Origin: Bacteroidia bacterium
Lineage (GTDB): Bacteria > Bacteroidota > Bacteroidia > J057
Length of the DNA: 64,000 nucleotides
Reading direction: 5' to 3'
NCBI GenBank assembly: GCA_019695295.1
Contig: JAIBAH010000009.1
Location: forward strand, 1-64,000
Shown in pieces: positions 1-8,049 of the stretch. The position numbers and the translations under genes were made by a program. The notes beneath the pieces are model-generated. The model was not told where the DNA came from and did no database searches. It saw nothing but the letters and a program-made list of their open reading frames with translations. Numbering within the stretch: the stretch's first letter is position 1; every line of letters begins with the position of its first letter.

Positions 1-1053
1 TCACCCCCTGCAAATATCCACCACTTCCCATTGCACCACATAATACTGAGCGCAGAGCAGATTGAGGAGAAGCATCAGGCTCATGATTTCACATAAGATT
101 GTGGGGGGGAGTTTATCTTTCATGTAAAAGAAGCTCAGGATTAAGGCGGGGAAGGCGAGGTTCATCAGTCGTCCTGTGTCGTATGCGATGAGTAATTGAA
201 GGAAAGTGCAGAGGAGGATACTGATTACGCAGGTAAGCCAAAGGTAATCTTTGTTTTTGAAAGAAAGGTAAAGGGCATAAAATACCCCAAGCCATGCGAA
301 TTTGAAACTGTAAAATATACCCAAAGGAGCCATTTGGCGGGTTGCTTTTAGGGTGTTTTGGATATTTTCCCAATTTAGATAAAAATCACTGCTGTAAGCT
401 ACTTCTGCATGTTGCGTTACCCATAGCCGATATGAAAATAAAAGACATATCCCCAGTCCAAGTCCTCCGGTAATACGAACAAGCGTTGCCAGGTTCCTTG
501 TGTCAGATTCGTAGAGTGAATACAAAATCAGCGGAATCAAAAGAAAAAGGCTGGATTCGTGGGTAAAAATAGCCAAAGTAAAACACAAATTTCGGATAAG
601 CGCATTTTGTACAAATGCAAACGCAAGGAACAGCCAGAAAAGATATACTGAATCCACATAGTAAGGCGCAAAAATGGGTATAAACCGTAACGTAGTTAAA
701 CCGAGTAAAGAAGTAAAAATGACAGCCATTTTAACGGAAGTCGCTTTTTTTCGTGCATAAAGATAGAGAAAAGTAAAAAACAACAAAGAAAAAATCAGAG
801 GAATACCCATAAAAAAATTACCCCTCAAGCCTGTAAAATAACCCAGCAGAGGAGCCAGAATCCGAAACCTGCACTCATTTTTCAGATTAAAATCCCAGGG
901 ATTTAAAGATAACTGAGCGTATAACCTTCCATGAGGGCCGGTATACCATTCCGTTTGAGTATAAAGTACGGCTATGCCATACAAAAATCCTGACAGCAAT
1001 ACAGCCATCGGTATCTTCCCTGTTTTTTGTTCTATTTTATCCCAGATATTCAT
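1..1053 (-). CDS. Polytopic inner-membrane protein, GT-C glycosyltransferase-like
   Basis: A 350-residue protein with about eight to ten hydrophobic segments, starting with one at residues 16-31 and spread to the C-terminus. Short polar motifs lie between the segments: RILAPLLGY near residue 64, THESSLFLL near 165 and YDTGRLMNLAFPAL near 295. This pattern of conserved R/P, H-E and D-x-x-R motifs in extracytoplasmic loops resembles GT-C membrane glycosyltransferases and EpsG-like polymer proteins, but no family signature is certain. A Bacteroidota promoter (positions 1084-1117) lies just upstream, so it probably heads its own transcript. The stop codon is the first three bases of the window, so the gene is complete. 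The role is inferred, not shown. Confidence 0.6.
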   Translation of the reverse strand: MNIWDKIEQKTGKIPMAVLLSGFLYGIAVLYTQTEWYTGPHGRLYAQLSLNPWDFNLKNECRFRILAPLLGYFTGLRGNFFMGIPLIFSLLFFTFLYLYARKKATSVKMAVIFTSLLGLTTLRFIPIFAPYYVDSVYLFWLFLAFAFVQNALIRNLCFTLAIFTHESSLFLLIPLILYSLYESDTRNLATLVRITGGLGLGICLLFSYRLWVTQHAEVAYSSDFYLNWENIQNTLKATRQMAPLGIFYSFKFAWLGVFYALYLSFKNKDYLWLTCVISILLCTFLQLLIAYDTGRLMNLAFPALILSFFYMKDKLPPTILCEIMSLMLLLNLLCAQYYVVQWEVVDICRG

Positions 1054-1083
1054 TTATGTAAAATCAGAAGCAACATTAAAGCC

Positions 1084-1117
1084 CAAAAGTAAAGATTTTT
1101 TTGGAAGAAAGACCAAA
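1084..1117 (-). promoter_or_regulatory. Promoter of the GT-C-like membrane protein gene
   Basis: On the minus strand there is a TACTTTTG -7 element (1091-1084) and a TTTG -33 element (1117-1114) separated by 22 bp. This matches the Bacteroidota primary-sigma pattern and lies about 30 bp upstream of the start codon. Confidence 0.55.
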
Positions 1118-1235
1118 CAATGCCCACTTTCTTTTGATGAGAGAGCAGAATCAATCCTCTGAAAGGATCTCCAGACAAAAACAGAAGTCAAAACCCGTCG
1201 TTATTTTCAGGAATACGCCCGGCTAAAAAATAAAA

Positions 1236-1268
1236 AAAACCGGTACCTCACACAGAAGTACCGGTTTT
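1236..1268 (-). terminator. Intrinsic terminator after the first S8 protease gene
   Basis: Perfect 11-bp stem (1236-1246 with 1258-1268) and an 11-nt loop. On the minus strand it is followed by a run of T (the A-run from 1232). It lies 25 bp after the stop codon at 1293. Confidence 0.8.
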
Positions 1269-1292
1269 ACCTATCATAAACCTGCCGGAAGC

Positions 1293-3674
1293 TTATTCAA
1301 AACTCACCTTTTGGGTAAGTCTTTCTCCGTTGAATTCCCATACAGCGAGGTAAATTCCTGAGGAAAGCTGGTTACGGAGAAGATTTTTTTCGAAAGATTT
1401 ATCAGCAATATAACCATCGTACAAAGTTTCCACGAGGTTTCCGGTCATATTAAAGAGACGGAGGCTCAGGTTTCCGCTTTGAGACAGGTTTGCCTTAAAG
1501 GTAACGTCGGAGGAAGCCGGATTCGGGAATGCAGGGGAAATAGAGAAAAACGCTCCATTTAATTCTTCAAGACCTGTGGTTCCGGGTACGGTGACCAAAA
1601 CAGCATCGGATTTGGAACAGCCTGCGGCATTCGTTCCGAATACAGTATAAATACGGGTAACCTGAGTAGTAGAAACCGGATTTTTGATATTCGGGTCACT
1701 GAGGTCGGTAGCGGGATCCCAGCTGAAAGTCTGGCAGGTACTGCACAAAGCGTCAAGCTGAACCGAAGCACCAGGGCCTGCACTGGTTTGGTCTGCGCCG
1801 GCATAGATAGTAGGATTCAGGCTAACCCCTACAAAAAGCGTATCCGTGGACTGGCAACCGTTAGCGTCAGTAACCGTAAGATAATAATTACGGCTGCTTG
1901 TGAGAGAGAATGTAGGATTTGCAGAAGTAGTAGAACTGATACCGATATTCGGAGTCCAGAGATAGCTCACTCCCGGAGAAGCGTTAGCGGTTACCTGAAC
2001 CTGAGTTCCGTTACATCCACTGATATCTGCCCCTGCGTCCACCATTGGAAGCGGATTCACCGTTACGTTTACCGACTGATTGGTTACATTTGTACCCATA
2101 GAATTATTTACAGCAAGTACAACAGTATAGCTACCGCTTGCAGGATAAGTAACCGTAGGATTAGGTCCAAAAGCAGTAGCAGGTGTTCCACCGATAAACG
2201 TCCAGTTGTAATTTACAGGACAAGCAGAAAGAGACGCATTCGTATAATTATATTGAACCTGTCCTCCACAAGACTGAACATTATAAGTAAAAGCCGCAGT
2301 AGGAGCCGCAGTAGGAGCTACCGCTTTCAACGCCTCAAACGCATTGACACGACCTGCTCCCAGTTTGCCGATATAAGGAGCCACAGTCATTTGTGCCATA
2401 GAATCGCAGGTGCTCTCTAAATAATACTCTACCTCCTGAGGTGTAAGACAAGGATTGGCAGAAAGCATAAGACCACACAATCCTGCTACAATCGGAGCAG
2501 AGAAAGAAGTACCATCCGTATTAAAATAACTGCTTGTACCATCCGCTCTTGCCATTCTCACATTAGAACCCGGAGCCATTACGTCCACACTGTCCATATA
2601 GTTGGAGAAAGACGATTTATTATCATTCGCATCACTGGAGCCTACGCTGATTACATATTTGTAATTGGAAGGATAATGAGGCGTAGTTACGTTATCATTT
2701 CCGGCAGAAGCAACAATTACAACCCCTGCATTATGTGCAGCAGTAATAATATTCTGAGCGGTTTGAGAAGAACCTGTTCCTCCCCATGAAAGGTTCATTA
2801 CTCTTGCTTTGGCAGCGGTAGCATACGCAATTCCTTCATATCCTGCGTCAATTCCACCGGTTGTATTGCTATTCTCCTGACACTTTATCGGAATCATTCT
2901 GCAATTAAAGCCGATAGAAGGAGTCCCTTTTGCATTATTCGTTACCCCAGCAGCACAATGTGCCACTCCAGTACCGTGACAGAATAAAAACGCCTGTGAC
3001 TGACAGTCAATCATGGGAGTATTCGTCATTGGGTCATTATCGTTATCGGCGGCGTCCCATCCTCTCCAGTCGTCAATGTATCCGTTGCCATCATCATCAA
3101 TATTATTCCCCGGAATTTCGCCGCGGTTTCTCCAGATATTGGCAGCGATATCCTCATGATCAAGGCGCATTGCATCATCAATGATAGCAATCGTGATATT
3201 CGTATCCCCTCTTGAAAAATCCCAGGCCTGAGTAGCCTTAATTTTAGCGAGGTGCCATTGCTGAAGCGCATTATAATCATTGGGCGTATAGTCCGGATAA
3301 GCCATAGGCGCTTGTTCAGCATACTCAACGTAAGGCAATTCCGCCATTTTACGTACAAACAAAGCCGTATTGTCAAAATCACTGATACGGAACGTATAAA
3401 TATCATTAATCAGCGGGTCATTTAACTGAAAAGCCTTGTACAATCTCTGAAGACCAAACTCTTTTCCCAATGCTTCGATTTCCGGAAAACCGAAAGCAGA
3501 AAGCCGCTCTACTTCAGAAGCGTTTTGAACTGCAGGTAAAGTTAAATGGAGGGCAGGCTTGACTTTTACCCATACCTTACCATCCACAAATTGTTTTCTT
3601 TGGGTGGTTTGGGCAGATACGGAAAGGACAAATGCCGAAACCAAAATAAATAATGAGAAGATTTTTAGCTTCAT
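1293..3674 (-). CDS. Secreted S8 (subtilisin) peptidase with PKD domain and T9SS sorting domain
   Basis: A 793-residue exported serine protease with a signal peptide (residues 1-21, cut near VSAQ). The propeptide-like region covers about residues 22-140. The subtilase domain carries the triad Asp166 (IIDDAM), His233 (CHGTG) and Ser390 (GTSFSAP), with the oxyanion-site motif ASAGND between them. An Asp-rich loop (DDDGNGYIDDW) is typical of Bacteroidota subtilases. A PKD domain follows (about 455-545), then Ig/PKD-like repeats. The last 80 residues form a Por-type sorting domain (AFPNPASSDVTF to the end) that directs type IX secretion. The second histidine of the usual HGTHVAG motif is displaced (HGTGVAH), but the catalytic one is kept. 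It is a paralogue of its upstream neighbour, and its own promoter overlaps the 3' end of that gene. Substrate unknown. Confidence 0.92.
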   Translation of the reverse strand: MKLKIFSLFILVSAFVLSVSAQTTQRKQFVDGKVWVKVKPALHLTLPAVQNASEVERLSAFGFPEIEALGKEFGLQRLYKAFQLNDPLINDIYTFRISDFDNTALFVRKMAELPYVEYAEQAPMAYPDYTPNDYNALQQWHLAKIKATQAWDFSRGDTNITIAIIDDAMRLDHEDIAANIWRNRGEIPGNNIDDDGNGYIDDWRGWDAADNDNDPMTNTPMIDCQSQAFLFCHGTGVAHCAAGVTNNAKGTPSIGFNCRMIPIKCQENSNTTGGIDAGYEGIAYATAAKARVMNLSWGGTGSSQTAQNIITAAHNAGVVIVASAGNDNVTTPHYPSNYKYVISVGSSDANDNKSSFSNYMDSVDVMAPGSNVRMARADGTSSYFNTDGTSFSAPIVAGLCGLMLSANPCLTPQEVEYYLESTCDSMAQMTVAPYIGKLGAGRVNAFEALKAVAPTAAPTAAFTYNVQSCGGQVQYNYTNASLSACPVNYNWTFIGGTPATAFGPNPTVTYPASGSYTVVLAVNNSMGTNVTNQSVNVTVNPLPMVDAGADISGCNGTQVQVTANASPGVSYLWTPNIGISSTTSANPTFSLTSSRNYYLTVTDANGCQSTDTLFVGVSLNPTIYAGADQTSAGPGASVQLDALCSTCQTFSWDPATDLSDPNIKNPVSTTQVTRIYTVFGTNAAGCSKSDAVLVTVPGTTGLEELNGAFFSISPAFPNPASSDVTFKANLSQSGNLSLRLFNMTGNLVETLYDGYIADKSFEKNLLRNQLSSGIYLAVWEFNGERLTQKVSFE

Positions 3675-3714
3675 TTTATTGAAATAATTAAAAAAATAAT
3701 GAAAAAAAGATATG

Positions 3715-3746
3715 CAAATTTAATATTTAACTAATTTCTGTACAAA
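3715..3746 (-). promoter_or_regulatory. Promoter of the first S8 protease gene, overlapping the upstream stop codon
   Basis: Minus-strand TAAATTTG (3722-3715) and TTTG (3746-3743) are separated by exactly 20 bp. The element sits over the last codons of the neighbouring protease gene, so the two proteases need not depend on one transcript. Confidence 0.6.
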
Positions 3747-6107
3747 TGTTCCCGAAAGCGTCTGCCATTTTACAAAATACACTCCGGAACTTAATGCCGA
3801 TGGATTCCATTTCTTTTCGAAGTCTCCACTTTCCGCTTTTCCCTCAAACAAAACCGCGAGTTGTTTTCCCGTTACATCGAAGATTTCAAGTTTCAGGTTG
3901 TCTGAGTGTTTAAAAACAGCATGAAAAATCACACTTTCCTCAAAAGGATTTGGATAAGATTCCAGCAAAGAAAAAGGAGAATCCTGCGAATCAATATCAA
4001 TCGTTCCATTGACCGTAACGAGCACATCATCTGATTTACTACACCCGAACGAATTTGTAACGGTAAGCGTATATAAAGTCGTAACCAGCGGTTTTGCCGT
4101 AGGATTTTTGAGAGTAGCGTCATTCAGGCCGGTAGAAGGAGTCCATAAAAAAGACAGATTATTACTTGCAACCGCTGCGAGCGTAACGCTGTCACCCGGA
4201 TTCATCGTCAAATCTGCGCCGGCATAAAGCGTAGGGTTCGGGTTTACGGTTATCTGTACGGTATCCGTTCCGATACAACCATTGGCATGCGTAACAGTGA
4301 GGCTGTAGGTTTTACTTTGAGTAGGAGTCAGTACCGGGTTCAGGGTGCCATTACCGCTCAGGCCTGCATTCGGGCTCCAGAAAATAGTACCGGGAAGAGA
4401 AGTACTTCCATTTAGCTGAATCGCCTCGCCATAGCATACTTCTACCGAAGTACCAGCATCCACAACCGGAACCACAAGTGCATTTACCGTTACCTGCTGG
4501 GTAATCGTGTCACTTCCTACCGGGTTACTCACAATCAGGGAAACATTGTAAGTGCCTGAATTTCCGAAAGCCACGGATGGATTTGCCATAGAGGAGGACT
4601 GACCATTGCCAAAATCCCATTGCCATCCGGTAACGAGATTGGTGGACTGACTCGTAAAGGAAACTACCCCATCACATACCGTTACAGGGGTGTAGGTAAA
4701 TCCGGCAACCGGTGCAACAGAAGGAATCACGCAACTTACTGCCTGAAAGGCATTGACTCTTCCTGCTCCCATTTGTCCGATATAACCGGAATTTTGAGCA
4801 TTGATATTTTCACAACTCTGCTTCAGGCAGTTTTCCAAAGCGTCAGGAGATAATCCCGGATTGGCAGACAACATAAGAGCCGCTACGCCCGCCACAATGG
4901 GGGCAGCCATAGAAGTGCCGTCCCAGCTTGCATATCCCCCTGCGGGAGGATTGATTCCCCATAGCGTAGTACTTTTTATACTACTTCCGGGAGCCATTAC
5001 ATCAATTGTTGCACCATAGTTGGAGAACCATGATTTCTGGTCATTGGCGTTGGTTGCCCCCACACAAATAACGTGATTATAACTTGCCGGATAGTAAGTA
5101 TCGGCGAGCGTATTGTCATTTCCGGCGGCAGCGATTACAATCATCCCTTTTTGATAAGCCAGGTCGAGCAGATTTTGCCAGGTATTGCTATAACCTCCGG
5201 CACCGCCGAAAGACATATTAACGATGTCCACATTCCGGCTTGCTACTGCATAATCCATTCCCGCAAGGGTAGCATCCAGGCCTGATCCGGAAATGCTTTG
5301 GTCTGACTTTGCTTTAATGGGAGAAATTTTGCATTTAAATCCGATTCCTGCTACCCCAACATTGTTGTCAGCAACAGCAGAAGCACAGCCTGCCACATGC
5401 GTTCCATGGTCAAAATTATTTACCTGCAGAGGGTTTGTATTATTATCTCCGTTTCCGGCATCCCAGCCCATAATATCATCCACGTAGCCGTTTCCATCGT
5501 CATCTACTCCTTGAGTGCCATTGATTTCTATCCAGTTACGGAACATATTGGCTGCAAGGTCCTGATGACCGGTCATAAACGCTACATCAATTACCCCTAT
5601 CACCACATTCGTATCCCCTTTGGTTAAGTCCCATGCCTGAGGCACATCCATCAGACCGATATAATATTGCTGACCTGCGTTATAGTCATTGGGAATATAA
5701 CTGGGATAAAATACGGGTTCTTTTTCTGCATACTCTATAAAAGAAAGATTACTCATTGCTTTTATAAGGACTTCAATCTGTTCTTTTTCAGAAAAAGTAA
5801 ACTGAAAAGTGCGGTCCATGGCTTCGGAGCGCGAGCGAAAAGGGTGAGTTACTGTATGCACACCGTAGGCCTTTGCTATTTTTTGCAGAGAATTCCATTC
5901 CGCATGAAGAGGAGCCGTTTTGTCCCATTCTGTGACAGATTGAATTTCAGGGAATTTCCAGGGGATTTCATTTTTTAGTTTTACTAAAATCCGGTCAGGA
6001 ACAAATCCGGTTTTATGAATAGTGGACTGAGCACTAAGCATAGTTCCGGAGAATATCAGGCTTGATAAAAGGAAAACGGTAAGAAAGAACGCGTAAATTT
6101 TTTTCAT
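3720..6107 (-). CDS. Secreted S8 (subtilisin) peptidase with PKD domain and T9SS sorting domain, second copy
   Basis: A 795-residue paralogue of the protease immediately downstream, with the same architecture. It has a signal peptide (about residues 1-26), a pro-region, and a subtilase domain with Asp174 (VIDVAF), His234 (DHGTHVAG) and Ser399 (GTSMAAP). The motif AAAGND lies between His and Ser. A PKD domain starts near residue 465 (FDF-type W-x-FGNG core), followed by two Ig-like repeats. The C-terminal Por sorting domain starts near SYPNPFEESVIF. The catalytic motifs are closer to consensus than in the sister copy. The pair is a tandem duplication, 45 bp apart. It is probably secreted through the T9SS and processed by PorU encoded 7 kb away. 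Physiological substrates cannot be told from sequence. Confidence 0.92.
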   Translation of the reverse strand: MKKIYAFFLTVFLLSSLIFSGTMLSAQSTIHKTGFVPDRILVKLKNEIPWKFPEIQSVTEWDKTAPLHAEWNSLQKIAKAYGVHTVTHPFRSRSEAMDRTFQFTFSEKEQIEVLIKAMSNLSFIEYAEKEPVFYPSYIPNDYNAGQQYYIGLMDVPQAWDLTKGDTNVVIGVIDVAFMTGHQDLAANMFRNWIEINGTQGVDDDGNGYVDDIMGWDAGNGDNNTNPLQVNNFDHGTHVAGCASAVADNNVGVAGIGFKCKISPIKAKSDQSISGSGLDATLAGMDYAVASRNVDIVNMSFGGAGGYSNTWQNLLDLAYQKGMIVIAAAGNDNTLADTYYPASYNHVICVGATNANDQKSWFSNYGATIDVMAPGSSIKSTTLWGINPPAGGYASWDGTSMAAPIVAGVAALMLSANPGLSPDALENCLKQSCENINAQNSGYIGQMGAGRVNAFQAVSCVIPSVAPVAGFTYTPVTVCDGVVSFTSQSTNLVTGWQWDFGNGQSSSMANPSVAFGNSGTYNVSLIVSNPVGSDTITQQVTVNALVVPVVDAGTSVEVCYGEAIQLNGSTSLPGTIFWSPNAGLSGNGTLNPVLTPTQSKTYSLTVTHANGCIGTDTVQITVNPNPTLYAGADLTMNPGDSVTLAAVASNNLSFLWTPSTGLNDATLKNPTAKPLVTTLYTLTVTNSFGCSKSDDVLVTVNGTIDIDSQDSPFSLLESYPNPFEESVIFHAVFKHSDNLKLEIFDVTGKQLAVLFEGKAESGDFEKKWNPSALSSGVYFVKWQTLSGTFVQKLVKY

Positions 6108-6551
6108 TCAGGTACTTATTTAAAAAACGTTCAAAATTATGGTTTTTTATTCATAATACAGAACGTATAATAAATGTTTTTGGTGGTTTAGCCCAAAAAC
6201 TACATTTATATTTTTCTGAAAACGGGAAAATACTGTTTTGGGAAAGAGGAAAAAGAAAATCCGGAGAGGAAGGGCGAAAGAGAGGAGCGAAAAACAAAAA
6301 ACCCTTCTCCTTGAAAAAGAAAGGCTTTTTGCTAACCATTAACACAGAATATTCAGGGAAATAACCCGGTAAGGCTATAAAAAGTTTGAATATTTTTGTA
6401 AATCTTTTTGATTCTGTGGCAATTTTTGTGGAAAGCGGAGTCTTGTGTTTTATTTTTCTCTATAAAGCAGAGGTTAAACCTCTGCTTTATAGAGAAAATC
6501 CACAAAAATTGTCAGATAACCCTCTGTTTTTTAAAATATACGAACCTTAAG
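6108..6551. other. 444-bp intergenic region holding a nested palindrome
   Basis: This gap lies between the second protease gene and the LVIVD lipoprotein gene. It contains a probable -7 element for the protease (minus strand TAATTTTG, 6139-6132) and a nested inverted repeat at 6412-6516. A 64-codon open frame on the minus strand (6151-6345) is Phe/Lys-rich and looks fortuitous. Nothing else was recognised. Confidence 0.6.
6412..6516. repeat. Nested inverted repeat, REP/MITE-like
   Basis: The core is a perfect 20-bp inverted repeat (6454-6473 with 6479-6498) around a 5-nt loop. A second perfect 13-bp inverted repeat (6420-6432 with 6499-6511) flanks it. Neither strand has a T-run after the core, so it is not a standard intrinsic terminator, although it lies 54 bp past the LVIVD gene stop. 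The two nested arms and their size suit a small non-autonomous palindromic element or a strong RNA 3'-end structure. Confidence 0.65.
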
Positions 6552-7841
6552 TTACTGTACAACAGGGATTTTACTTACTAATTTAATGTTTCCGATATTG
6601 CTGTAATCATACTGAGCAATACCATCACGGCCCACGAAAATCAGGTTTTTATTATCCGGAATTACGTCATATCCTTTCATTCCGTTAAATTCAGCGAGCT
6701 TGTGTTCACTCAGGTTTTCCGGGAAATTTGCGTCGTAGATTTTCAGACCGTCTTTTCCGTCGGTAACGAAGAAAAGATTTTCATCCAGTCCGATTCCTTT
6801 GGGCAAAGACATAGGATAAACCCTTGTGGTAAACGGATTAGCCGGATTTTGGATATTCACGATTTCAACCTGATTAGAGTATCCTTCACAAGGGTTATCA
6901 ATATCATTATTCAAAGATACGAAAGCGTAATTGTCATTGGCCACAACAGGGTCACAGCTTGCCACATGAGAGATTTCGGAGAGATAAGACGGTCTTCCGG
7001 GTTGGTCGTTGTTGAAAATCATCATCCCATTATTACAGCCAACGAAGAGCAGGTTTTTATAGGGAAAAATGGTCTGAGCTTCCCTTCCCATAATTTCAAG
7101 GGGAACGGAGCCGGTTTGAGTGGCAGAGTTTCCGGAAAGTGTGAGTACTTTGAGTTCCTGAGGTAAAATGACATAAAGAATATCGTCTTTGATGGCAAAT
7201 CTTTGCATAGAGCCTCCTTTATTGGAACCGGAAGGTACTGCATTGGCTGTTCTCTGAGAATTATCGAAAGTGATACCGGCGGGTACCTGATTCATTTCCC
7301 AAAGCATGGGAATTGCGCCATCGCACTCATTAATTTCATCGGTCACCTGTTCTTTTACCCAATCCACGACCACGCCCTGATTGGGGTCAGCGAAATAACC
7401 GTTAAAGGAAGTCATGTGCGGGAAGGTATTTTCCACTCTGCTTACCATCAACGGAGCCGCAGGATTGCTGATGTCAAATACAACGAGGTCAATGCTGTTG
7501 TCACAATACAGAAGATTATCCTTCACAGCCATATCATAGTTTCCGGGTATGCTTATGAAAGACAGGTTTACCGGATTGGCAGGATTCACATTGTTGAAAA
7601 TGTGTACTCCTTTGGCTACCTCATTTACAATCAGTAAATTATTGGAGGTGTAGATTTTCCCCGGGTTTTTTAAATCCGACGGTCCCTCAATTTTTACAGA
7701 ATTTCTGAAGGTTTCCAGAGACATATACACCGGAGTATAACGCAGATAAGTGTATTTCATTTTACATTTATCCTTAAAGCATCCCGTAAAACTCAGACTT
7801 AATACAACGATAAAGGAGAGAAATAAAAAATTCTTTTTCAT
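6552..7841 (-). CDS. LVIVD-repeat lipoprotein
   Basis: A 429-residue lipoprotein. The signal peptide ends in the lipobox FTGC, placing the lipidated cysteine near residue 21. The mature part is built of repeats of about 40 residues with motifs such as YCDNSIDLVVFDISNPAAPLM, NQVEIVNIQNPANPF and FFVTDGKDGLKIYDANFP. These are typical of the LVIVD family, which forms beta-propeller-like folds on the cell surface of Bacteroidota. Several cysteines are present near the N-terminus (CFKDKCK). The molecular role of the family is unknown; it may bind surface polymers or partners. Upstream and downstream genes are separated by more than 200 bp, so it is probably monocistronic. Confidence 0.82.
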   Translation of the reverse strand: MKKNFLFLSFIVVLSLSFTGCFKDKCKMKYTYLRYTPVYMSLETFRNSVKIEGPSDLKNPGKIYTSNNLLIVNEVAKGVHIFNNVNPANPVNLSFISIPGNYDMAVKDNLLYCDNSIDLVVFDISNPAAPLMVSRVENTFPHMTSFNGYFADPNQGVVVDWVKEQVTDEINECDGAIPMLWEMNQVPAGITFDNSQRTANAVPSGSNKGGSMQRFAIKDDILYVILPQELKVLTLSGNSATQTGSVPLEIMGREAQTIFPYKNLLFVGCNNGMMIFNNDQPGRPSYLSEISHVASCDPVVANDNYAFVSLNNDIDNPCEGYSNQVEIVNIQNPANPFTTRVYPMSLPKGIGLDENLFFVTDGKDGLKIYDANFPENLSEHKLAEFNGMKGYDVIPDNKNLIFVGRDGIAQYDYSNIGNIKLVSKIPVVQ

Positions 7842-7986
7842 AATTTTATGATGATTAACATTAAAAAAGTAAAGATAAACAATTTATAATAAACAAGACG
7901 ATATTTCTGAAGAAAAGGCGGCTTTTTAAGGAAATTTTAATTTTTGAGAATAAGTAAAAGGCATTTTGGGATAAATATTAGAAAAA

Positions 7987-8025
7987 ATCGCCGGAATTTA
8001 CTTTTTTTGTGTAAACCCCGGCGAT
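7987..8025 (-). terminator. Terminator after the 1633-residue protein gene
   Basis: An 8-bp perfect stem (7987-7994 with 8018-8025) with further pairing inside (TTAC/GTAA). On the minus strand a T-run (A-run 7982-7987) follows. It lies 24 bp past the stop at 8050. Confidence 0.7.
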
Positions 8026-8049
8026 ACCGAATAAAGAGATTAAGGAAAA

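Noticed and set aside
1788-2420. 210-codon open frame on the plus strand
   Set aside because: Antisense to the S8 protease gene. Its Arg/Ser/Ile-rich product mirrors the repeats of the protease on the other strand.
6151-6345. 64-codon open frame in the gap upstream of the second protease
   Set aside because: Phe/Lys/Pro-rich low-complexity product from an AT-rich stretch, no ribosome site or conserved motif seen.
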